Source of the DNA: an uncultured Desulfovibrio sp.
GTDB taxonomy: Bacteria > Desulfobacterota > Desulfovibrionia > Desulfovibrionales > Desulfovibrionaceae
DNA: 18,874 nucleotides
Assembly (NCBI GenBank): GCA_900553145.1
Contig: USCL01000038.1
Coordinates: 1 to 18,874 of the forward strand
Direction: 5' to 3'
The notes beneath the pieces are model-generated. The model ran no database searches and was not told the DNA's origin. It worked only from the letters and a program-made list of their open reading frames with translations. The translations under genes were made by a program, and so were the position numbers. Below, one piece after another: positions 13,491-18,874 of this stretch; within the stretch, counting starts at the first letter, position 1, and every line of letters begins with the position of its first letter.

Positions 13491-14435
13491 TTACAGCTGC
13501 AACGTGCCGCGGAACTCGGCGAGGCTCTTGATGCCGAGCTGCTGGCACAGATGGGGAAGCTCTTCGGCGATCCGGAACGCGGCGTCGGGGCGGACGAAGT
13601 TCATGGTTCCGATTTCCACCGCATGCGCGCCGACAAGGATAAACTCCAGAACGTCCTGCGCGCAGGTGATGCCGCCGATGCCGATGACCGGGATTTTGAC
13701 GGCATTGCAGACCTGCCAGACGCAACGCAGGGCCACGGGCTTTACGGCGGGGCCGGAAAGCCCGCCCACCACGTTGGCGAGCAGGGGCTTACGGGTCTTC
13801 ACGTCGACGCCCATGCCGGTGATGGTGTTGATGCAGGAAATGGCATCGGCTCCGGCCTGTTCGGCGGCTTTGGCGATGGCCGTGATGTCCGTCACGTTGG
13901 GCGACAGCTTCACGATGACGGGCAGGTTCCCCGCATGCTTCTTGACCGCTTCGGTCACTTCGGCGGCCAGCGCGGGATCTTGCCCGAACAGCACGCCCCC
14001 GTTCTTCACGTTGGGGCAGGAAATGTTCACTTCGAGGCCGGCAATGCCCTCCTCGGCGGCGAGGATGCCCGCCAGTTCCGCAAATTCCGCGGGCGACGTG
14101 GCGTACAGGTTCGCGATGACCGGGGTTTCATGCCACGGCAGGCGGGGGAGCTTGTTTTTCAGGAACGATTCCACGCCGTCGTTCTGCAAGCCCACGGCGT
14201 TGAGCATGCCGCAGGGGGTTTCCGCCACACGGGGCAACGGGTTGCCCGGGCGCGGCTTGAGGGAAAGCCCTTTGACCACAATGCCGCCGAGATGGGTGAG
14301 GTCGCCGTAGTTGGCGAACTCCACGCCGTATCCGAACGTCCCCGAGGCCGTCAGGATGGGGTTCTTGAAGACGAGCGGCTTGGTGTTCCCGGAAGGCTTG
14401 TGCGCGGAAGAAAGTCGTACGGTAAAGCGATCCAT
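13491..14435 (-). CDS. pyrD: Dihydroorotate dehydrogenase, class 1B catalytic subunit
   Basis: Oxidises dihydroorotate to orotate, the fourth step of de novo pyrimidine synthesis, using FMN and passing electrons to PyrK and then NAD+. The 314-residue product is the class 1 cytosolic size. Seen in sequence: NPILTASGTFGYG near the N-terminus, GNPLPRVAETPCGMLNAVGLQN (phosphate and FMN side), the class 1B catalytic cysteine in EVNISCPNV at Cys140, VKLSPNVTDI, and the FMN phosphate-binding IPVIGIGGI...GAHAVEIGT. ATG 14435 has GGAGG 7 nt upstream and sits 2 nt after the pyrK stop, so translation is coupled. Presence of pyrK immediately upstream confirms the 1B type. A terminator-like inverted repeat follows. 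Confidence 0.96.
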   Translation of the reverse strand: MDRFTVRLSSAHKPSGNTKPLVFKNPILTASGTFGYGVEFANYGDLTHLGGIVVKGLSLKPRPGNPLPRVAETPCGMLNAVGLQNDGVESFLKNKLPRLPWHETPVIANLYATSPAEFAELAGILAAEEGIAGLEVNISCPNVKNGGVLFGQDPALAAEVTEAVKKHAGNLPVIVKLSPNVTDITAIAKAAEQAGADAISCINTITGMGVDVKTRKPLLANVVGGLSGPAVKPVALRCVWQVCNAVKIPVIGIGGITCAQDVLEFILVGAHAVEIGTMNFVRPDAAFRIAEELPHLCQQLGIKSLAEFRGTLQL

Positions 14436-14437
14436 GA

Positions 14438-15253
14438 CTAAGCCTCCAGGGTGATCTGATCGGCCCAGAACACGGGGCCATGCGTGCATGTCTGCACGGG
14501 CGTTCCGGCCTTTTCTTCAACGGGCCACTTGTCCGTCGTCTTGGTGACGCAGCCGAGGCAGGCGCCTACGCCGCAGGCCATGCGGCTTTCCAGCGAAAGC
14601 TGGCAGCGCGCCTTGGCCGCCAGTGCGAACCCCTGCACGGCCTTGAGGAACGGGGCCGGGCCGCAGGCGAGCACGAGGCCGTTGCGTTCGGCATAGGCTT
14701 CGATGCGCGAGCGCACGTGGTTGAGGAACCATTCGAGATCTTCGCTGGTGTTCTCATGGAAGGATTCCACGTCGATGCGCTCCCCGAGGCTTTCCACAGG
14801 GTAGCAATCTTCAGGCAGGCGGTGGCCGAAGACCATCGAAAGGACGCCCGGCGTGGGGTGGCGTTCCGCATACCCGACGAACGGCGCGATGCCGATGCCG
14901 CCCGCGAGGAGCAGCGTCGGGGTTCCGCCTTCCACGGCGAAGCGGTTGCCGAGGGGGCCCCACAGGTGGACCTTGTCGCCGCGCCGGAGCTTGGCCATTT
15001 TTTCGGTGCCTCTGCCGGCCACCTGGAAAAAGATGACGAGCTCGTTGGTGCTCACCCGGCAAATGGAAAACGGACGGGCCCAAGGCATATCGAGCGCCCA
15101 GCCCTGAGGACGGAGCATGACGAATTGTCCCGGTGCCCAACTCTTCCAGTCGGGCCGTTCGAGGCGCAGGGCAAAAAAACGTCCCTGCGATCCGGTAAGC
15201 CCGAAGGGGACATTATCGATAACCGCCAGGTCGTAAAACGCGGACTGACTCAT
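14438..15253 (-). CDS. pyrK: Dihydroorotate dehydrogenase electron-transfer subunit
   Basis: FAD and [2Fe-2S] subunit that carries electrons from PyrD to NAD+. The 271-residue product has a ferredoxin-reductase fold: flavin-binding RPFSI at 60-64, NAD-side AGGIGIAPF at 117-125 and CGPAPFL at 198-204. The C-terminal cluster ligands are Cys227, Cys232, Cys235 and Cys256 in ACGVGACLGC...TCTHG, the PyrK spacing. ATG 15253 was chosen because it gives the family-typical N-terminus and has AGGAA about 9 nt upstream; the frame extends upstream to 15709, but that part is the antisense of argJ. It is the first gene of the pyrK-pyrD operon and divergent from argJ. Confidence 0.95.
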   Translation of the reverse strand: MSQSAFYDLAVIDNVPFGLTGSQGRFFALRLERPDWKSWAPGQFVMLRPQGWALDMPWARPFSICRVSTNELVIFFQVAGRGTEKMAKLRRGDKVHLWGPLGNRFAVEGGTPTLLLAGGIGIAPFVGYAERHPTPGVLSMVFGHRLPEDCYPVESLGERIDVESFHENTSEDLEWFLNHVRSRIEAYAERNGLVLACGPAPFLKAVQGFALAAKARCQLSLESRMACGVGACLGCVTKTTDKWPVEEKAGTPVQTCTHGPVFWADQITLEA

Positions 15254-15289
15254 GTGCGAACTTCCTGTCTGATACAAGTGCTTTAGAGT

Positions 15290-15319
15290 TTTGTAGTGTG
15301 TATGCCCCCCTACGGTCAA
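15290..15319 (-). promoter_or_regulatory. Candidate promoter of the pyrK-pyrD operon
   Basis: On the minus strand TTGACC (15319-15314, 5 of 6) and TACAAA (15295-15290, 4 of 6) are separated by 18 nt, about 37 nt before the pyrK ATG. The -35 lies inside a possible GCCCC/GGGGC hairpin (15304-15324). Confidence 0.4.
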
Positions 15320-15381
15320 GGGGCTAGAGGATTCTTTTGTAATTCCCTTGAATCTCGCCGGGATAGCCTCTCCGGTTTTAT

Positions 15382-15410
15382 TTGATTGTGGGATGCAAGC
15401 GTGGCATACT
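15382..15410 (+). promoter_or_regulatory. Candidate argJ promoter
   Basis: TTGATT (15382-15387) and CATACT (15405-15410) are spaced by 17 nt, each 4 of 6 to consensus, about 37 nt upstream of the argJ ATG. It is divergent from the pyrK promoter. No clear ArgR operator was recognised. Confidence 0.4.
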
Positions 15411-15446
15411 TTCATTTTATACCTATCTGTTTGTGAGGATTGCAAC

Positions 15447-16631
15447 ATGTCCACCGCTCCCAAAGGCTTTCGTTTCGCTACCGCATGCGCCGGATTCCGT
15501 AAGGAAGGCCGCGCGGATATTGCCCTTCTCGTCAGCGACGTCCCCGCCGTCGCCGCGGGGACGTTTACGCAGAACCGTTTCCCCGCGGCACCCGTCCTCG
15601 TCGCCAAGGCCATGCTCGCCGAGCGTCCCGCCGCTCGCGCCGTTGTGATCAATTCCGGCCAGGCCAACGCCTGCACCGGCGATGAGGGCATGCGGAACTG
15701 CCGGGCCACTCAGGATATGGTGGCCCGTGCCCTCGGCCTTGAGGCGTCGGACATCCTGCCCGCCTCCACGGGCGTCATCGGCGCGCAGCTCAAGATGGAT
15801 CTCTGGGAGAAGGCGGCCCCCGCCCTCGCTGCCGATCTCGGCAAGGCGACCCCGGAAGATTTCGCCAAGGCGATCATGACTACGGACGCCTTCCATAAGA
15901 TTTCGCACCGCGAAGTTTCCCTCCCCGGCGGCGTGGTAAAGCTTGTGGGCATGGCCAAGGGCGCGGGCATGATCTGCCCCAACATGGCGACCATGCTCTC
16001 GGTGGTGCTGTGCGACGCGCAGGTGGAAGCCTCCGTCTGGCAGAAAATGATGCGTGACGCCGTGGCCCTGACCTTCAACCGCGTGACCGTGGACGGCGAC
16101 ACTTCCACGAACGATACGCTGTATGGCCTTGCTAACGGCGCGTCCGGCGTGTCCGCATCCGACGGCGAATCGATCAAGGTGTTGTTCTCCGCCCTGACCT
16201 CCGTGCTCGGGGATCTCGCCTATATGCTGGTGAAGGACGGCGAAGGCGCGTCCAAGGTCGCCCGCATCCACGTGACGGGGGCGGCATCCGATGCCGACGC
16301 CGAACGCGTGGCCCGGACGGTGGGGCACTCGCAGCTGGTGAAGACGGCCCTCTACGGGCGCGACGCCAACTGGGGCCGCATCGTCGCCGCCGTGGGCCGC
16401 AGCGGGGCGGAGTTCGACCCGGACGACGTGGTGGTGACGCTGTGCGGCGTGGAGCTGTTCCGCAAGGGCCAGCCTACGGATCTGGATTTCGACGCCCTGC
16501 TCGAAGAACCCCTCAAGCAGCGCGATCTGCCCATCGACATCGTGCTCGGCTCCGGCCCCGGAAGCTATACGCTGCTCGCTTCCGACCTCGGGCATGAGTA
16601 TGTGAACGTGAACGCCGATTATCGGAGTTAA
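15447..16631 (+). CDS. argJ: Bifunctional glutamate N-acetyltransferase / amino-acid acetyltransferase
   Basis: Transfers acetyl from N-acetylornithine to glutamate (and, in bifunctional members, from acetyl-CoA), the cyclic route of arginine synthesis. The 394-residue precursor is the normal length. Seen: SGQANACTG near the N-terminus, the oxyanion-hole-type PASTGVIG at 105-112, and the self-cleavage site AKGAGMICPNMATML, where cleavage before Thr182 yields alpha and beta chains with Thr182 as nucleophile. FNRVTVDGDTSTND, YGRDANWGRI and the terminal YVNVNADYRS are also family-typical. ATG 15447 has GAGGA 7 nt upstream. The presence of the ArgJ cycle suggests N-acetylglutamate is recycled. 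Whether it is bifunctional cannot be read from sequence alone. Confidence 0.97.
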   Translation: MSTAPKGFRFATACAGFRKEGRADIALLVSDVPAVAAGTFTQNRFPAAPVLVAKAMLAERPAARAVVINSGQANACTGDEGMRNCRATQDMVARALGLEASDILPASTGVIGAQLKMDLWEKAAPALAADLGKATPEDFAKAIMTTDAFHKISHREVSLPGGVVKLVGMAKGAGMICPNMATMLSVVLCDAQVEASVWQKMMRDAVALTFNRVTVDGDTSTNDTLYGLANGASGVSASDGESIKVLFSALTSVLGDLAYMLVKDGEGASKVARIHVTGAASDADAERVARTVGHSQLVKTALYGRDANWGRIVAAVGRSGAEFDPDDVVVTLCGVELFRKGQPTDLDFDALLEEPLKQRDLPIDIVLGSGPGSYTLLASDLGHEYVNVNADYRS

Positions 16632-16745
16632 GGGAGGAATCAGGGGGGAGGGCCTGCCGTCAAGCCTGAAGAACAACGCTCGCCCAGCGGGCATGGCCCC
16701 ACGGGGACGCCCCTCCATCCTCTCTCTTCCCTAGGTTTTTGTAAG
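16632..16745 (+). terminator. Degenerate G/C-rich inverted repeat after argJ, possible terminator
   Basis: AGGGAGGA just after the argJ stop can pair with TCTTCCCT (one G-U) near 16726-16733, and GGAGGGC near 16653 with GCCCCTCC (one bulge) near 16709. TAGGTTTTT follows. It resembles a decayed or longer-looped member of the element family seen after gyrB, pyrD and the permease gene. Confidence 0.35.
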
Positions 16746-16800
16746 CGGGCATTACGATTGGCTTCGATTGTGAGCCGGGCCGATCGGGTGCCTTGCCCAG

Positions 16801-16838
16801 TCTCCCGTCCGCCGCAAGCTGTTTCGGCGGGCGGGAGA
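16801..16838 (+). promoter_or_regulatory. Strong 14-bp hairpin in the argJ-rluC gap
   Basis: Positions 16801-16814 (TCTCCCGTCCGCCG) pair with 16825-16838 (CGGCGGGCGGGAGA) with a single G-U, leaving a 10-nt loop. No T-tract of note follows. With smaller hairpins at 16867-16880 and 16936-16956, the 346-bp gap (16632-16977) would form a heavily structured leader for the pseudouridine synthase gene. Confidence 0.45.
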
Positions 16839-16928
16839 TTCCGGGTCTTGCCGTTTTGCGCGCTCAGGCGGAGAACGCCGCCGTGCCGCCCCTCTTTGGG
16901 GATCGAAACGCGCGGAAGAGGCGCAACG

Positions 16929-16985
16929 ATGAAGAATCCCTCCCCAAAGGAGGGATGCCGTTTTTCAAGGGGATGCCATGCCTGA
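16929..16985 (+). CDS. Possible 18-residue leader peptide overlapping the rluC start
   Basis: ATG 16929 has GGAAGAGG about 7 nt upstream, better than many real genes here, and opens 18 codons (starting MKNPSPKEG and ending RGCHA) whose TGA at 16983-16985 lies inside the start of the next gene. An 8-bp hairpin, ATCCCTCC/GGAGGGAT (16936-16956), sits within it. Translation through it would unfold that hairpin, suggesting coupling. A chance ORF is equally possible. Confidence 0.25.
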   Translation: MKNPSPKEGCRFSRGCHA

Positions 16986-17904
16986 ACCATTGCAAGTGAC
17001 GGAGGCGGAAGCCGGGCAAAAACTGCTGCAGTTCCTGTCCCGGCGTTTTGACGAGCCTCAGGGCGTCCTGCACCGCTGGATCCGTACCGGACAGGTCCGG
17101 ATCAACGGCGGGCGGGCCAAGCCGTTTGACCGGGTGGCGCTGAACGACGAGATCCGGGTCCCGCCTTTTGCCGGGTCCGGATCGCAGCCGGATAGCCCCT
17201 CCTCTCCACTCGCCGCCCAGCCCCTGCCCCCCATCGTTGCCGAGATGAATGACGTCATCGTGTTCTGCAAGCCGTCCGGCCTGCCCGTGCATCCGGGCAC
17301 GGGGCATACGGACAGCCTGACGACCCGGCTTGAGGCGGCGTTCGCCGGATCGCCCTTCATCCCCGCCCCGGTGCACCGTCTGGATCGGGATACCTCCGGC
17401 CTGCTGCTTGTCGGCAAGACGTATGCCGCCGTCCGCCGCCTTTCGGACGCGCTGGCGGCTCATGACGGAAGCGTCGCCAAGGAGTATCTCGCGTGGGTGC
17501 GGGGCGAATGCCCGTGGAGCCGCCCGGAACGCCTTGAGGATCACCTGGCGAAACGTGCTGTCGGCGCACAGGGCCGCGAAAAGGTCGTCGCCGGGAAATC
17601 CCGCGCGGGCGAGCCCGGCGAGAAGCCCGCGAGCCTGACCGTCCGTTGCTTGGCCGTGCGCGAAGGCCGGAGCCTTGTCCTCGTCCGCCTCCACACGGGA
17701 CGGACGCATCAGATCCGCGTACAGCTTTCCGAACGCGGCTTTCCGCTCATAGGCGACGTGAAGTATGGGGGGCCGCGCTGCGAAGGCGGGCTCAAGCTCC
17801 ACGCCGTGCGGCTGCGCGTGGGAGAGGAAACCTATACGGCCTTGCCGCCGTGGGCCGGGCCGTGGCGCGTCGCGCAGTTGCCGCCCGAAAGTGAGGATAT
17901 CTGA
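16978..17904 (+). CDS. rluC: RluA-family 23S rRNA pseudouridine synthase (RluC-like)
   Basis: Isomerises specific uridines to pseudouridine, most likely in 23S rRNA (E. coli RluC modifies 955, 2504 and 2580). The 308-residue product has an N-terminal S4 RNA-binding domain at about 12-60 (LHRWIRTGQVRINGGRAKP), a Pro/Ser linker at about 65-88, and the catalytic domain with CKPSGLPVHPGTG, VHRLDRDTSGLLLV (catalytic Asp136), RLHTGRTHQIRVQL and PLIGDVKYGG. Combination of S4 plus HRLDRDTSG points to RluC/RluD; the short form and CKPSG favour RluC, but the subfamily is not certain. ATG 16978 has AAGGGG 5 nt upstream. It is translationally close to the permease gene downstream (1-nt gap). Confidence 0.88.
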   Translation: MPEPLQVTEAEAGQKLLQFLSRRFDEPQGVLHRWIRTGQVRINGGRAKPFDRVALNDEIRVPPFAGSGSQPDSPSSPLAAQPLPPIVAEMNDVIVFCKPSGLPVHPGTGHTDSLTTRLEAAFAGSPFIPAPVHRLDRDTSGLLLVGKTYAAVRRLSDALAAHDGSVAKEYLAWVRGECPWSRPERLEDHLAKRAVGAQGREKVVAGKSRAGEPGEKPASLTVRCLAVREGRSLVLVRLHTGRTHQIRVQLSERGFPLIGDVKYGGPRCEGGLKLHAVRLRVGEETYTALPPWAGPWRVAQLPPESEDI

Positions 17905-17905
17905 G

Positions 17906-18805
17906 ATGTATTTTCCCACCGCGGAAATCGAGGTTTCGCCGTTCGTGCCGCCGCTGGTCGCATTCGTCGTTTCGTTCTTCACGTCGATGGGCGGGATTTC
18001 CGGGGCGTTCCTGCTGTTGCCTTTTCAGATGACCTTCCTCGGCTATACCAACACTTCGGTCAGCGCGACGAACCAGCTTTACAACGTGTTTGCCAATCCG
18101 GGGGGCGTGTTCCGCTATTACCGCGAGAAACGGATGCTCTGGCCGCTGTCGTGGATCGTCATGGCGGGGGCCGTGCCGGGGGTCGTCATCGGCGGGTTCG
18201 TCCGCATCAACTGGCTGGCGGATGTCAGGCCCTTCAAGCTGTTCGTGGCGCTCGTGCTGCTCGGCATCGGTCTGGAAATGGTCCGCGATCTGCTCGGCTG
18301 GATACGCTTCAAACCCGCTCCGGAGTACAAGCAGGCCCAGCCCAAGCCCTATGTCGAAGTCATCGCGCAGAACCTGTCCCGTGTGTCCTACACGTTCGAC
18401 GGGTATCTCTATTCGTTTTCCGTGCCGATCCTGCTGGCCTATTCCGTCGCGGTGGGCCTTGTCGGCGGCATCTACGGCATCGGCGGCGGGGCGATCATCG
18501 CGCCGTTCCTCGTCTCCGTCTTCCACCTGCCCATTTATACGGTAGCCGGGGCGACGCTGGCGGCGACGTTCGTCAACGCGCTGGCGGGCGTCCTTTTCTA
18601 CATAGCCATTTCGCCCTTCTATCCCGATCTGAGCGTTGCACCGGACTGGGGCATGGCCCTGCTTCTCAGCCTCGGCGGGGTACTCGGCATGTACTTCGGG
18701 GCCCGGTTCCAGAAGCGCATTTCGCCAGTGCTCCTCAAGTGGATGCTCGTTACGATCCTCCTCGGGACGGTTATTGCGTATTTTGTGGAGTTTGCAAGGG
18801 GATGA
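17906..18805 (+). CDS. TauE/SafE family (DUF81) membrane permease
   Basis: Inner-membrane protein of the family that includes sulfite/sulfonate exporters; the substrate here is unknown. The 299-residue product has about eight hydrophobic segments in two halves. The first half carries TSMGGISGAFLLLPF and SVSATNQLYNVFANPGG, and the second VGGIYGIGGGAIIAPFLV and GATLAATFVNALAGV, the repeated Gly-rich and polar motifs of TauE/SafE. A ~40-residue cytosolic loop (about 132-170) joins the halves, longer than in many members. ATG 17906 has GAGGAT 7 nt upstream, within the end of the rluC-like gene, so the two are co-translated. In sulfite-reducing or taurine-using Desulfovibrionaceae a sulfite export role would make sense, but neighbours give no support. 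A very long inverted repeat follows. Confidence 0.88.
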   Translation: MYFPTAEIEVSPFVPPLVAFVVSFFTSMGGISGAFLLLPFQMTFLGYTNTSVSATNQLYNVFANPGGVFRYYREKRMLWPLSWIVMAGAVPGVVIGGFVRINWLADVRPFKLFVALVLLGIGLEMVRDLLGWIRFKPAPEYKQAQPKPYVEVIAQNLSRVSYTFDGYLYSFSVPILLAYSVAVGLVGGIYGIGGGAIIAPFLVSVFHLPIYTVAGATLAATFVNALAGVLFYIAISPFYPDLSVAPDWGMALLLSLGGVLGMYFGARFQKRISPVLLKWMLVTILLGTVIAYFVEFARG

Positions 18806-18808
18806 AGA

Positions 18809-18862
18809 TTGGGGAGGGGAGAGGAGCCCTTTTTGAAAAAAGGGCTCCTCTCCCCTCCCCAA
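18809..18862 (+). terminator. Perfect 26-bp inverted repeat after the permease gene
   Basis: Positions 18809-18834 and 18837-18862 are exact reverse complements with a 2-nt centre (effectively a ~24-bp stem and a small loop of A/T). It begins 4 nt after the permease stop. The outer stem is TTGGGGAGGGGAGAGGAG and the inner part CCCTTTTT/AAAAAGGG. It is the longest member of the recurring family, presumably terminating the argJ-side rightward genes. Confidence 0.7.
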
Positions 18863-18874
18863 ACCCCACCCCTC

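Noticed and set aside
15254..15709. N-terminal extension of pyrK to 15709
   Set aside because: This part lies antisense to the start of argJ and has no ferredoxin-reductase similarity; ATG 15253 has a good ribosome binding site.
15423..16718. 431-codon minus-strand frame opposite argJ
   Set aside because: Antisense shadow; His/Gly/Val-rich translation typical of complementary strands.
17792..18862. 356-codon minus-strand frame opposite the permease gene
   Set aside because: Highly charged antisense product of a membrane-protein gene, with no motifs; it also runs into the terminator-like repeat.

Overview
The window looks like the chromosomal replication-origin neighbourhood of a GC-rich member of the Desulfovibrionaceae (Desulfovibrio/Bilophila type). 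The reasons are the gyrB-dnaN-dnaA cluster, a beta clamp whose sequence follows Desulfovibrio DnaN, and a DnaA with the short, unusual N-terminal domain (a WFDPL motif) I associate with that lineage. This taxonomic call rests on remembered family resemblance, not on a search.

Layout. Positions 1-738 hold no convincing gene. They carry about nine imperfect hairpin repeats at ~60-bp period separated by unrelated sequence, resembling an eroded CRISPR array, and end in a perfect 20-bp inverted repeat after gyrB. gyrB, dnaN and dnaA (739-6321) all run leftward. The dnaA upstream region has one perfect DnaA box and candidate divergent promoters for dnaA and a MepM-like M23 peptidase (to 8187). queA follows (8579-9676), then two tiny membrane-protein ORFs that are gapless paralogs of each other. 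The first is interrupted by an in-frame UGA followed by a SECIS-like hairpin, which suggests a small selenoprotein or a nonsense-broken gene. An AT-rich, gene-free block (about 10180-10600) carries several DnaA-box-like 9-mers.

From 10669 to 15253 genes run leftward: an HD-domain nucleotidase-like protein, a BaiN/HI0933-type flavoprotein overlapping a darP/yjgA homolog, and the pyrK-pyrD operon (electron-transfer and catalytic subunits of class 1B dihydroorotate dehydrogenase). Divergent from pyrK are argJ (arginine biosynthesis), an RluC-like 23S rRNA pseudouridine synthase, and a TauE/SafE-family membrane permease closely coupled to it.

Functionally this is mostly housekeeping: replication initiation and topology, cell-wall hydrolysis, tRNA queuosine modification, pyrimidine and arginine synthesis, ribosome assembly and rRNA modification. 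The unusual signals lie between genes: the hairpin array, the UGA-containing micro-ORF pair, a recurring family of very long G/C-rich inverted repeats at gene 3' ends, and the AT-rich block with DnaA-like sites. No rRNA, tRNA, transposase or phage gene was recognised.
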